The notes: generated from the letters alone by a model not told the origin. A stretch of 64,000 nt of DNA from Brachynemurus nebulosus (GCA_035578155.1 JAPWDM010000034.1:1676501-1740500); one strand, 5' to 3'. Counted from the first letter of the stretch, positions 12,190-26,029 are shown. Made by a program: numbers and translations.

Positions 12190-12402
12190 TCTAACACTAA
12201 TTCTGAAATGGCTACTGTATCTATAATTCCAGAAGTATTCTCTTCAACAAAAGTAAATGAATGCTACTTTCATATAAGAAAACGCTTTTCGCGAAAATTA
12301 GGGTTCTCACCTAAGTACCAGAATAACAAAAATATCCGGCTCCACATCAGCATATGTGCAGTGCTAATGTTCTTAAGACCAGAAGATCTTACTAAACACT
12401 AA
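12190..12402 (+). pseudogene. MULE-like transposase fragment
   Basis: The frame through ATG 12,208 and stop 12,400-12,402 encodes a 64-residue peptide, and it is open upstream to about 12,185. It contains IIPEVFSSTKVNECYFHIRK (residues 6-25), then RKLGF, KYQNNKNIRLHIS and VLMFLRPEDL. The order VFP-like, C-(Y/F)-F-H, R-K, LG, Y, R-L and A-L-x-F-x-P-x-E is that of the short conserved block after the catalytic core of MULE transposases with FLYWCH-type partners. This rests on remembered family pattern and no search was run. No catalytic residue is retained and no TIR is seen nearby, so it is a relic. The ATG is unlikely to be a real start. An alternative is a chance ORF. Confidence 0.5.
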
Positions 12403-13204
12403 ACACTCCCTTTTTAAACTTATTCCTTTACATTTAATTTATAGAAATTTTAAATGTTCACCAAATTTTTATTATTTATTTTTACAAATGAAAAAATAAA
12501 AGTTCTTGGAAAATTAATGACTCAATTTTATACCCATGTTCTTATGAAAACCATAAATGGTTAAAATGTCAATGTCACAGTATTTTATTTAAAATGATTG
12601 TTTAACAACTTCGCTCGTTTCACAAAGCAATCATAATTATTTTGTTAAAAAAGTTTAAAAAAGAATTACTTAACTATCCAACATTATAGAAATAAAATTG
12701 CTGTTAATTAGTCGTACCAACATAGCGGTTTTTAAAATGCATTATTTACAACACACTATGTACATAACACAACACAGGTATTATTATAATAATTATAAAT
12801 TATACAATAAAAACAATTTTAAAACAAATATAGCAATATCTTAGAGTGTTCAACAATTATAGAGCTGACTCAGTTCTATAATGTACTATATACAAGCACT
12901 ACAAACATTCATATTTGCTTTAAAAGACGAAGGGGTGCCATCATACACATTTGTATGCCACGTAATTGTTAAATGGGGGCGTGCGTTATAGGAGAGTGCT
13001 ATGCATTTATTTATCATTGCTAGGGCTTGTGTGTCTCTCTGGTGGCTTCACATTTTAAAAGTGTAATAAAAAAAAATTCACCTTTTTAGAGACCGTAATT
13101 AATTTTATGACTAATTTTGGTAAAAATACTTTTATCTTTTTCAATTTTTCTATATTTTTGAATTGTGTTAAAAAATAGTTTAAGTTTTATATGGATTTAA
13201 ATGT
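12403..13204. other. AT-rich DNA without recognised gene
   Basis: Nothing supportable seen. Confidence 0.4.
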
Positions 13205-13925
13205 AACTTAATGCAAAACTAATTACATAATCACATCGAAATGACTGAACCAAATTCGGTAAAATTTGTTGCACAGATACTATTTACCTGGAATTAACAC
13301 ATAAATTATTTTATCCCGATTGAAGTTTCCTGTGGAATGGAAAACCAATTACATAATCACATCGAAATGACTAAATTCGATGAAATTTGATACACAGATA
13401 CAATTTACCCGGAATTAACACATAGAATTATCTTATCCCGACTGAAGTTTCCTGTGGGATGCAAAACCGGTTACATACTCACATCGAAATTACTAAATCG
13501 AATTAGATAAAATTTATTATCATATCTGTGTACTAAATTGCATCGCATTCGGTTTAGCTATTTGGACGTGATTATGTAATCGGTACATTATCTCTCAGGA
13601 ACTTTTAATCTAGATAAAACTATCTTATGTGTTATTAAAATTATTGCTGTATGTGTTGACGGTAATTAGTGTCTGTGTCCTAAATTTTATCTAATTCGAT
13701 TTAGTAATTTCGATGTGAGTATGTAACAGGTTTTGCATCCCACAGGAAACTTCAGTCGGGATAAAATAATTCTATGTGTTAATTCCGGGTAAATAGTATC
13801 TTGTACCAAATTTCATCTAATTCGTGTTTATTATTTGGGAGTAATTGTGCAAATAGTTTTGTAACCCTTAGGAACTTGAAGCCGGAATAAAGTTTATCCT
13901 GTGTGTTAATTCAGTGTAAGAGAAA
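13205..13925. repeat. Tandem units that reverse orientation (about 120-bp unit)
   Basis: Direct units with ACATAATCACATCGAAATGA, a GGAATTAACACATA segment and GAAGTTTCCTGTGG occur from about 13,215, 13,340 and 13,460. From about 13,540 the same text appears as its reverse complement (e.g. TTTCGATGTGAGTATGTAAC at 13,707, CCACAGGAAACTTCAGTCGG at 13,740, TATGTGTTAATTCCGGGTAA at 13,773), so the block folds back on itself. Confidence 0.7.
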
Positions 13926-13929
13926 GAGT

Positions 13930-14376
13930 ACAAGTACGTTTTTCTCGGAAACTAGTTGATATAGAGTAATTGTAAATAAAAAAAACCTTCTTTATGTGAT
14001 TTTTCCGCCTCATTCCGCCAAATTTTTTTCACGAAAAATGTCCAAAACACCGTAAACGTTTTCAGGAAATTTCTTAAAAATAAAATGTTTCGTTCTTGAG
14101 CTATCGTGCGGACACATTTATATATATATGTTTACCAAGTGTCCGCACGATAACTCAAGAACGAAACATCTTATTTTTAAGAAATTTCGTGAAAACGTTT
14201 ACGGTGTTTTGGACATTTTTCCTGAAAGAAATTTGGCGGAATGAGGCGGAAAAATCACATAAAGAAGGTTTTTTTTTATTTACAGTTACTCTATATCAAC
14301 TAGTTTCCAAGAAAAACGTACTTTTGTAAATGGAAATTCGCTATGTTATGCAGGATGCTGCGACAGGGGTATTATT
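13930..14376. mobile_element. Foldback element with about 180-bp arms
   Basis: Left arm about 13,930-14,111 and right arm about 14,140-14,322 are near-perfect inverted copies (e.g. GTTTTTCTCGGAAACTAGTT against its complement near 14,300) with a short TA-rich loop. The right arm continues to GGAAATTCGCTATGTTATGC and GACAGGGGTATT at 14,376, the terminal sequence ('end 2') of a family found five more times. The left arm lacks its outer 50 bp or so. ORFs here are repeat shadows. Confidence 0.75.
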
Positions 14377-14690
14377 ATCTCTATTTACTTAAAGTACATC
14401 TAACGTCATATGTCCTTTGTCCTTCGTGTTACTACATCAACATTACGACAACTAGGATATATGTATATGTACTCTTATATGTATCATATGCATATATACG
14501 TATACCTTGTTTATTTTGTTTAGAATATGAACACTATATTTGCTGTTTTGCAGAATAGAAAAAATGATCAAAACAGAGAAAGAAATATGGTGCTCATATT
14601 CCAAGCAAAATAAACAAATTATATAAACGATATATATACATACATATCTTATGTGTAGACTGTGATTAACTTCGCAGTTTTTACGAGACA
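14377..14690. other. AT-rich DNA without gene; local inverted similarity
   Basis: GTTTATTTTGTTTAGAATATG (14,508) and its inverse near 14,600 form an imperfect hairpin of about 110 bp. No gene is seen. Confidence 0.35.
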
Positions 14691-15142
<452 letters not shown>

Positions 15143-15375
15143 AAACCGTCAAATGTGAAAGCATCAATTTAATTACATACACTACTGAGTTAAAAACGCC
15201 GTTCGGCAACTGTCAAGCGCAGCGGCAAGAGACGGCTGCTACACGGCACGGCAGCGGCATTTTGCCGTGACCGTGTAATGTGAAAGGTCCCATGTTCTTC
15301 TTCACTCCACTAAAAAAATGTGACCCTACGGTTTTTTGCCGTACGGCAAAAACCGTATAATGTGAAAGGAGCGTA
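15143..15375. mobile_element. GC-rich MITE-like sequence
   Basis: Three copies of CCGT(N)TAATGTGAAAGG-like text (15,147; 15,269; 15,353) surround CG-rich DNA with CGGCACGGCAGCGGCATTTT. A near-perfect palindrome, ACGGTTTTTTGCCGT followed by ACGGCAAAAACCGT, lies at 15,328-15,355. The base composition is sharply different from the neighbours. The family is not assigned. Confidence 0.45.
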
Positions 15376-15884
15376 TATCTTGCTTATTATCGATCGTAGA
15401 GTGATAATTTTTTTTAAATTTGCTTGCAAGGAAATGATCTAAAATTTATGTCATATGCAAATTTTTAACATACCTAATGGTTTTCGTGTAAAAAAATGAA
15501 AATAGAAGGCAACTTTAAAATTGAAGTATGTATTTTTAGTATACACGGCTAGTCAAAAGTATATAAAAGTCAAAAATCTCAGCGGGAAAGCATTTTTGGG
15601 ATAAACGATCAAGACAAAAGTTTCACCATTTGTTACGGCACATCCGATGATGACCTTCACCTTGACCTCAAAGTCAAGGCTCAAGGTCATATCAAGGTCA
15701 AGTCCGCTTTTTTATATGGCAACCCCCACTTTTGACCCCGGAAATGAAAAGAGCGGAAAATTCTGCATCCGAATATGACCTTGATCGTGATCTCGAAACG
15801 ATCAATAATAAGCAAGATATAAGCGATCTTCCGATCGGCTTTTTCTGAAACCTTCCCCCTCTCCCCCCAATTTGTCGACCACCC
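15376..15884. other. No gene; AAGGTCA half-site cluster
   Basis: Between about 15,650 and 15,785, (A)AGGTCA/TGACCTT words occur at least six times in both orientations, e.g. TGACCTTCACCTTGACC and CTCAAGGTCATATCAAGG. It resembles nuclear-receptor half-sites but is more likely part of a repeat. Confidence 0.4.
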
Positions 15885-16268
15885 TACTGCCGTGTCACAC
15901 TAATCTGACGTATCTCAGAAATGATAGTTTTGAGAAAACTTGATTTGAATAAAATATCGTATTATCTTAATTCGCTCAAATATTATTAAATATCTAAGAT
16001 AATTGATCTTTATTATGCGTTATTGATTCAATGTTGCAGTATTGATTTAATAACGTATAAATATAGTATTTGAAAATATAAGAAATAAGGAATGTGATAC
16101 AATCAAAATGCAAATTTAAAAATACAATAATTATTATATAATTATTAACAAATTAATTAATTTTACTGTCAATATATATACTAGGGATTGAGTAGAACCC
16201 TTTAAACGTTGTTACGCGAAATTGTCGTATCTAAAGATACATGACATTCGTGTGACACAGCGGCCCAG
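15885..16268. mobile_element. MITE with GTGTCACAC-type TIRs
   Basis: The left CGTGTCACACTAATCTGACG (about 15,891) and the right end (reverse complement CTGTGTCACACGAATGTCAT, from 16,266) form imperfect TIRs continuing into GTATCT. The interior is very AT-rich. The target duplication is not resolved. Confidence 0.5.
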
Positions 16269-17452
16269 AGGTCGACGACATGGGTTTTCATACTCACCTT
16301 AGACCTCCTTACAATAATCAAAAGTCAAATTCTATACCTCTTTCATGCATACTCAGTGTCACCTAGCACCTGGGCTACAATGCGTATCGAAAAATAATTT
16401 TTAAAAATTTTTGTCCTACAAACTACAGGTCGTAATTTGTTCAAATTTTGATATTTTGTGTATTAATCAAATATACTTATCATTAATTTAAATTACTATT
16501 TAAAAAGAATTATAAAATTTAGTTAATTTTTTCAAAAGGGCATTTAAGTTACACTCATAGGCATTAAGTTAAATTGATTCTGTATCTATTATAGTTTACA
16601 ATTCCAGTGTTTATTATCATCAAAAAATTTCCCTATTAATTTATATAGGGGAATTTTTTGATGACATATTTTGATGACCCATTTTTCTTTTTTTTTATTA
16701 GATTTTGGGAAATATAAATTCTTTGGTTGAACAATGGTAACCATCTTAGTGGCTGATACTCTAGGGTAATAATATATAATTAATGTTGGCATCTTCACAA
16801 TACAAAAACGTATTTAAGAATGCCAACATTAAAAAAAAAAAAAATGCATATTTTGTATATTAACATAGTGATCTCTTTTGTTTTAATGTTACTGTTTTAT
16901 GTCTCGATTTCTTTTAAGTTAAACAATTCTTATTGTTATAGTTTTTGTTGCAGAAGAATTTCTTGAAGATGAATCTGGTCGTCTTTTACCTAGATTTATT
17001 TCTGTCATTTTAACAAAAAATTTATTTTTATTTATTTTTTCACATATTTCAAATTTTACATACAAGTGCTCAAAGAGTGTTTTGGTTGATTTTATGTATG
17101 ACCCGAATTTGAAATTTAACCGCTACTGAAACCGCTATTATTATGATTATAATCTTGTAAAAATAAGTATTTACAATATTAAAGATCATCAGTTCGAATT
17201 CCAATATGTAAAATATCTAATCAGTAATCATATTTACAAGCTACAACTATTTACTGATGCATACGTATTCGTACATATGCATCATCTTCGTACCTAATCT
17301 AAAATTGTAATTTTTGTTGTTTTATTTTAAATTTTTTGCTATGTCATCAATATGTAATTTCTACGTATGATTTGCATTATTGGAATTTATCTATAATTAG
17401 AAATTTAAATATTTATAATATCTATTCACACATGCATTCATGTGTGTAGTCA
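16269..17452. other. AT-rich DNA with two hairpins
   Basis: Hairpin 1 (16,618-16,663): CATCAAAAAATTTCCCTAT pairs with ATAGGGGAATTTTTTGATG, one bulge, short loop. Hairpin 2 (16,780-16,832): 13-bp perfect arms TTAATGTTGGCAT / ATGCCAACATTAA. No gene seen. Confidence 0.45.
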
Positions 17453-17520
17453 CAGAACAAATAGAACGAATACATCTGTCTCTTTTCTGCAATCACTTAT
17501 GTGCTTTTATGTGCATCTTA
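17453..17520. repeat. Repeat shared with 63,781-63,850
   Basis: CACAGAACAAATAGAACGAA and GTCTCTTTTCTGCAATCACT occur in both places with very few differences. Here the repeat is interrupted after TTA (17,518-17,520) by the MITE; at 63,848 it is not. The identity of the parent repeat is unknown. Confidence 0.65.
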
Positions 17521-18048
17521 TGCCGCTGCTACACGATGCTACGAACACCTTCCAACATTCGACGTTGGATGGTTCATAGCATCGTGTAGCCGTTGTTCGA
17601 ACCTACGAGTGTCCAATGTCGAGCGTCAAACATTCGCATTTGGTCGTGTCCCGTTCGATGTCGGTATTCTTGCACCGAGTCAAAGGGATGCTTCGAACGT
17701 TTGAAGGTCAATGTTGGTTGTGTTCGTTGGTTGCGCACGACTCGTTCATGTGAAGAGAGACAACATCAGTGTATAACATTAGAGATAACATCAGACAGAT
17801 AACATCTTCGTCACGTTTGTCCCAACACATTATACAAGAGAGACAACATCAGTGTATAACATTAGAGATAACATCAGACAGATGACATCGTCGCCCACTG
17901 AGTACCAACACATCATCATTCGTATTGGATCAAACATTCGACTCACCGTGTAGCAGATACATTCGTCGCACCAACTATCGAACTTAATTGCCTCAAACGT
18001 TCGATCGAATGTTGGAAGGAACGTTCGTAGCATCGTGTAGAAGCCGCT
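17521..18048. mobile_element. PIF/Harbinger-type MITE, copy 2
   Basis: This 528-bp element has the same TIRs as the 8391-8856 copy (CTACACGATGCTACGAAC left; right reverse complement AGCGGCTTCTACACGATGC). TTA flanks both sides (17,518-17,520; 18,049-18,051). The uninterrupted target is visible at 63,841-63,860. It carries an 83-bp tandem duplication (units from about 17,753 and 17,836, each with GAGAGACAACATCAGTG) that copy 1 lacks. ORFs inside are not conserved. Confidence 0.85.
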
Positions 18049-18051
18049 TTA

Positions 18052-18660
18052 GGCTGGTTAGTCATCATTCATTCGCGAGCACTCAATGGGTATGTTTCAA
18101 TTGTTGTTATATTGCTACCTCTCGTACTAACACGGTATATGTACGTGGTATACGTACATCATACGTTCCACCACCACCTATATATTATGTATGTATGTAT
18201 GCAAGACACTAATACACACACCATCCAACGGACTAACACACACAACTCCGCGTGCACATATATAACATAGTGGTGAGTTATTTTCTATCCTTGGTGGTTA
18301 CGCTCGTTTCCCTAGTATAAACATAGTAATGTTCGTTCTCTTTGTTCTCTGTGTGTAGTTTATCAAGTACCTAGTACCTACCTGTTGTACCTAGGTATTC
18401 AGTTTTTGTTTTAGTGAATTTTCGAACAGAAAATTCAATTTACCTTTCTATACACACAAGTTTTTTAGGTTAAAATAGCCATACAGTTTACATTTTTTAA
18501 ATTAATTTACTATCAATTAGTCAATGATTCATTATAATATTTGTAATACAGTATTCTGCTAAAACTATAAGGGAAACAATTTACAATTTTAATGTCATTA
18601 GAACTTTAAAGTTCTTAAAATCATTATCACAAAACACTGTAGCCTCCTTTTGTGATTCTC
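18052..18660. other. No gene recognised
   Basis: AT-rich with short (GTAT)n at 18,184. A GAATTTTCGAACAGAAAATTC-like hairpin at about 18,416 resembles the family end 1 and may be an isolated terminus. Confidence 0.4.
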
Positions 18661-18668
18661 TTCATTTT

Positions 18669-18995
18669 TTTAGCGAATTTTCGAATCGAAAATTCGGCTA
18701 TTACAACCACTGTCATGACCAGGCCCGATGAAAGGGTGGGGTAGCTGGGGTTGTAGCCCCGGGGCCCGCGCTGAAAAAGGGGGCCCGTAGCGGTCGGAAG
18801 AAACCCGGAAAAAAGTAAAACAAATTTTTTTTGTTGCTCGTCACTTATTATTTTGGGGAATTTTTAAGAAATGTGCTTTATTCCTAGAATCCGTTATTTC
18901 TCTCCACGGCCCTGGTCATGACGCGACTTGAGTCCGGGACTATAAAGCAGAAATTTGTTTTGAAGTCCCTAAAACCGAAAATGACATTCACCAAA

Positions 18996-19064
<69 letters not shown>

Positions 19065-19396
19065 TTCGAATTCCAAATTTCGTAAAAATAAGATATTTCG
19101 TTCAGTCTCGAACGAAATATCTTATTTTTACGAAATTTGGTGTAAAGGTCCAAAAATTTTGGATGAGTTCTTCAGCTAGACACGTCTAATACCAGGAATA
19201 TGGTTTTTTAGGCATTTGTCGTGAAAAAGGTAAATTTTTTCGCAAAATTTCTCTGAGTTAAAAAATTTTTACAACATTCTTTTACACCACTATAAAGAGG
19301 AGAATAACCGCATAAAAATGATTCTTACGCCATTACTCTGTGTCGACTAGTTTCCGAGAAAAACTATGTAATGCAGGATGCTGCAACAGGGGTATG
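18669..19396. mobile_element. Foldback-family member, linear form (end 1 to end 2)
   Basis: The left end TTTAGCGAATTTTCGAATCG contains a perfect hairpin (GAATTTTCG-AAT-CGAAAATTC). It is followed by GGCTATTACAACCACTGTCA, GTCCGGGACTATAAAGC, GTCCCTAAAACCGAAAATGA and a (TA)n tract (about 19,000-19,060). An inverted GAACGAAATATCTTATTTTT pair lies at about 19,080-19,140. The right end is CTAGTTTCCGAGAAAAAC then GCTGCAACAGGGGTAT. A hAT MITE is inserted at 18,720. Confidence 0.65.
18720..18914. mobile_element. hAT-type MITE, 195 bp
   Basis: It is flanked on both sides by the 8-bp duplication GTCATGAC (18,712-18,719 and 18,915-18,922), typical of hAT elements. The ends CAGGCCCGATG and (reverse complement) CAGGGCCGTGGAG form short TIRs of hAT style. 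It is GC-rich with GGGGCCCGCGCTGAAAAAGG. The unoccupied site is present at 37,165-37,172 in a related repeat. Confidence 0.85.
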
Positions 19397-21812
<2,416 letters not shown>

Positions 21813-21814
21813 AA

Positions 21815-22012
21815 CATACGTTAATATTCATATGTTCACTTAACGTTCAGCTCAATTGAAACTTGAACATTTGATTTGTAAATATTTGAAATTAAAATAA
21901 CTGTTTAACTGAATGATTATCGAACTGGAGTGGCTCGTGAGCAAGGGTGGGTTCGAGTCCCAGCCGGTCTAGCTTGATAATTTTTCAATCACTATGTGAT
22001 ATTTAATTTGTA
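21815..22012 (+). repeat. SINE copy 5, degenerate
   Basis: The head ATATGTTCACTTAACGTTCA matches copy 1. GGAGTGGCTCGTGAGCAAGG is followed directly by the T-arm text GGGTTCGAGTCCCAGCC, so the anticodon part is deleted. The tail AATTTTTCAATCACTATGTG matches the family tail. Confidence 0.6.
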
Positions 22013-22744
22013 TTATTTCTTTTGTCGACCAGTGTATTTTTCTGCTGTAATTACTTATGTAATACTTTAAAACAGTTTTCTATGATATTGTATTTTAATA
22101 TTATGAATATATAGCGTAGGAAATAATTATTAATTAAATTATAATTACGTAATTAATTATACTAATCAATATGAAAAATATAATAAAAATAGCTCGTAGG
22201 AAGCATTTACCTTATAATAATTTGAATAATGAAATAATTATTTATTATTTACTGGAGTTTTGATTTTATAAACGAATTCTTAGTATATAAGTTAATTAAA
22301 TTTATTGTTTTTTGCTAATTTATTGATGGATTTCATTTTTTTCTTTTTTTTTTGCAGGTATGTTAGTCATTATGGCCAAAAACGAATACCGATATAGTAA
22401 GTAAAAAATTGTTGCAAAACAATCTTATTTTTTAAAAATTAATTCGAGTATCTTAGCAACTAAATCTTGTTCATATTCTCTAGTGATGGGATAATTCGAA
22501 CTGAAGATACTTGATAAACCGATTTTTTAAATATTTAATGACATCTGGTTATGGATATAATTCGAATTATATTTCTTATAATAAAGTAATGTAATATCGA
22601 AAAAACTGTATGTTATCTATTATGATTTATGAATGTAGTATGAATGAATTATGGTTGTTGATTTTTTTCTAAATTGTTATGATTTTTTCGAGTAGAAAGT
22701 AAAGAGCATACATATGCAATACACTATATGACATACGCTTAGCA
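22013..22744. other. AT-rich DNA without recognised gene
   Basis: Nothing supportable. CTTTTTTTTTTGCAGGTATG at about 22,343 looks like a splice acceptor but no exon can be defined around it. Confidence 0.4.
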
Positions 22745-23045
22745 TAATATCATACCCCACTCGACCTAGCCCCCCCCCCACCTTTCAGAATTGAAAAAAC
22801 AAATAGCGAATAATTTGGAGCTATTTATGAGCTTTCGTATTCCGTGAATTAAAAATTTTGAGCTCGACACGCTGAGCAGGAATTTAATGTTTTTAGTGAG
22901 GGGGGGGAGGCTGAGTCGAGTTCGACTCAGCCCCCCACCGCTTAAAAATAAAAATTTCAGACCAATTTTTGCGGTAGAATTAAGAGCTATTTATGAGCTT
23001 TTGAGCAAGTATAATTTTTATTTTTGAGCTCATCCCCGTAGTCTC
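22745..23045. repeat. Duplicated unit with a GC-rich hairpin
   Basis: Two direct, diverged units (from about 22,757 and 22,920) share a CTCGAC...CCCCCCACC start and GAGCTATTTATGAGCTTT. At their junction GGCTGAGTCGA and TCGACTCAGCC form a perfect hairpin inside G7 and C6 tracts (22,901-22,936). Confidence 0.55.
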
Positions 23046-24146
23046 CAAACTACCCTTGATTAATGAAATTTTAGGAACAAGCAGATACTTGAAAATTCAA
23101 AAATAGATTATGTTTTGAAAAATAAAAAGCAGATTATGTGTACAAATAAAGCTCTAAATTCGCGCATTCTAATTATTCAGTCACTACCCCTTATAAAAAC
23201 CACCCCACATCTCCTTGACATAAAAGAAAGGTGTTATAATTAAAAGTGAAAAAAAATAAACTATATTTATTAAAAGTGATTAAATATAATTTACGATTTA
23301 TCAGCTCATAAAATACGTGAATTTTGATTATTGAGTTGCAACCCCTTTACAAAAAAATGATTTATTGTGGCGAGTTTTTTCTGTAATTCAATTTTTAATC
23401 TTATATTGTTCTTTGATGTGTAGTTGATTCATATGACTACTTGTCTCCATGGAGTTATTTTTTATGCTGAAATTTTTTAAAGAATTTGCTTCGTTCACTA
23501 AAATAATATAATAATTAATTTTCTTGGATTCCATAAGGTGATCTTTACGATTTTTGGCTCCGATGATGGCCATTTAAATGGTTGAAACATGTCAGTTTGA
23601 CTTCTTTTGTCTTTTATGCTGATTTTATTTGACGTTATTGCAAAATGTCGCTTTAATGTGTTCATAGAAATTTTGTATTCATATAATATGTATGTAAACA
23701 ATTCGCGTACTCTCTTGATAGTTATGGGAAATATGTACGTACCCATGTAGTACACAAACAATTACAAAAATTAATTTTTCACAAATTTAACACGTTTCGC
23801 CAGTTATGTAGTGAATATTTGTTTCACTACTGTGTTATTACCGCAAGAGTTCTAGAACTGGAAAGAAATTTCCTTCCTGATTGTTTCCCTTTTTTGATGG
23901 TTGTTGTGTCTCTTACTAGTAATATAATGTAGAAATATACCTATCTGTATTCTATAATTAATTCGACTCATTTTTGGTTGTTCATAACTTCTGTAAGAAA
24001 ATTTAAATAAAAAAGAAAGAAAGAAAAACGATCCCGGGGTCCCTAAAATGCACAGATAACGAGCGTCTATAGCCTAATTACTAGATCTCTTACTAAGATT
24101 AAAATCAAAGAAAAATATAGATTCCTAACAGATTGAATTTTTTCGT
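23046..24146. other. No gene recognised
   Basis: Overlapping minus-strand ORFs at 23,388-23,761 (61 and 87 codons) show no motif I recognise and no start context, so they are not called. The rest is AT-rich. Confidence 0.35.
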
Positions 24147-25012
24147 ATATGGGCAATTTCATGGAAAAGGCTCCATAATTGAAAAAAATAAATAATTGTT
24201 ATTGGTAGTAAAAATACGTTAATATGATGGCAACACTATAGTACTTTAAGTTCCCAAAATTTCAATAAAAGTTTGTTTTTAGTTTTTTAGAACTAGTGTA
24301 ATTTTCAATGTTTTGTCGTAAGTATAAGCTAATAGTGTATTTTATAGTGGTGTTTTAATTAAATTTTCACGGCAAGTTCCTAATTGAATCCTTAACGGGA
24401 ATAGAATTTATTATAAATTTACAGATTTTGAAAAATCTTAAGAAATTTTGTATTTTAGGTAATAAATAATAAAAATAAGTACATTTGTGTACCTTTAAAA
24501 TTATTTTAAAGTTCCTATTTTATGTCCTATAGTGTCAGTTTCTAAGATTTCATTTAAAAATACTACTTTTTTGCAATTCAAAGTGATGGTAGTGTCAGTC
24601 ACGTTTTGATCTGTAGTGTCAGTCACGAATTATTTTTCGAATAACTACTTTTCTAAAAAAGTAAAGTCTTTCATTTTATCATTTTCCAATAATTTGTTTC
24701 ATATACTTCGGTTAAATATACAATTTAAAATTATAACGTCTGTACAGAGGAAGATTTTCGAAGTTTAAAAACACTCTCGAAAGCGACTTCCTTTTGCATG
24801 TAGTGTCAGTCACATTTACATTTTATTAAATAAATCATATTTTACAACTTTATTTGTGCACACTTTTTATTACAGAGGGATAATTGAGGTATCAACTATA
24901 AAACCATGCTAAAATTCAAACTGTAAACATAGTGATATTCGTAATATAAGGCAAAATAAAACGTAAATTGTGTCAAATGTAGAGTCAGTCACATATGGAA
25001 TTGCCCATATAT
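24147..25012. mobile_element. TIR element with repeated AGTGTCAGTCAC motif
   Basis: The left end TATATGGGCAATTTCAT and the right end (reverse complement TATATGGGCAATTCCATA) form short TIRs next to TA. AGTGTCAGT(CAC) occurs at 24,531, 24,591, 24,615 and 24,803, and as AGAGTCAGTCAC at 24,981 beside the right TIR, always in the same orientation. There is no coding frame of note. It is probably a non-autonomous DNA transposon. Confidence 0.55.
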
Positions 25013-26029
25013 AGTTCATATAATTATGTAATGGACATTAGATAAAAAAAGTACCAGAAATTGTCTGCACTATTTGCAACATGCATTCATCATTTATTGT
25101 TGTCAAATGTCGACAGACAAAATAGGTCGCAACACCAACAAAAAATTCTCGATAAAAGCTGTACCGATACAACCCGTGTGAGTCTAAATTTGTACGGTTG
25201 TGCCACTTAATAATATGTAACTATGTGAAAATATTCATAAGTATTAAATAATGATTATCGCACGACACTTTGTCGTTTCATTCAGTGCCTATCGATATGA
25301 ACGAACCTTTAAGAAAATTTTAAACGGGATATAATACCTTTTCATCAAATAATTTCAACAATTTCCTTTAATGTTTGTACATATAAATATGCTTATCAGT
25401 AATATTTTATAGACACACCTATTATACACAAATGTATAGGTACTTGGGTATTTCAAGTGTACACACATAATATGTATGTACCTATGTATGTGTAGCAAAC
25501 GTCCGGATAATTGCCTCAAAGAATTTATAAAAATTCTAAAAAATTAATTTATTAAAAATTCAAATGAATAACCTTCTATTAATATTATATAAAATACGGT
25601 ATTTATACTTAACAGCCTGCATACAACATTAATTAAAAACATTCAATAATTAGCATAATAAAAACAAGAATAAAATTGCAATTTTTCAAGTTCAGTTACA
25701 TGTTGTTCTTAAAAAGGTTATATGAAAAGCAAAATTGACTTTTATGAATTTATGTAGATATCGATTATGAATAGTGTATGTTAAATTTTGTTATTAATAA
25801 TAATAAATAGTTTTTTTTGTGACATGAGTAAACTCGTGGCATAGACAAATCAGTCGCACGGGTGTCTCCGTGACCCCTACCATACATTTATTTCTGGTGC
25901 GGATAATGTATCTCTAAAAATAATTTTACACTATTTTTTACAAATAAAATGTTATAATTTTGAGCGTCGTAAAGGCGACAGGCCTAGAAAAAGCTGGCAT
26001 GGTGGAATTGGACAATTCATTAGAAGAAT
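25013..26029. other. AT-rich DNA without recognised gene
   Basis: Nothing supportable seen. Confidence 0.4.

Noticed and set aside
22330..22365. Splice acceptor-like pyrimidine tract followed by GCAG
   Set aside because: No coding exon follows and no donor can be paired with it.
23388..23761. Possible minus-strand gene (61- and 87-codon overlapping frames)
   Set aside because: No recognisable domain, overlapping frames, no splice structure that can be defended.
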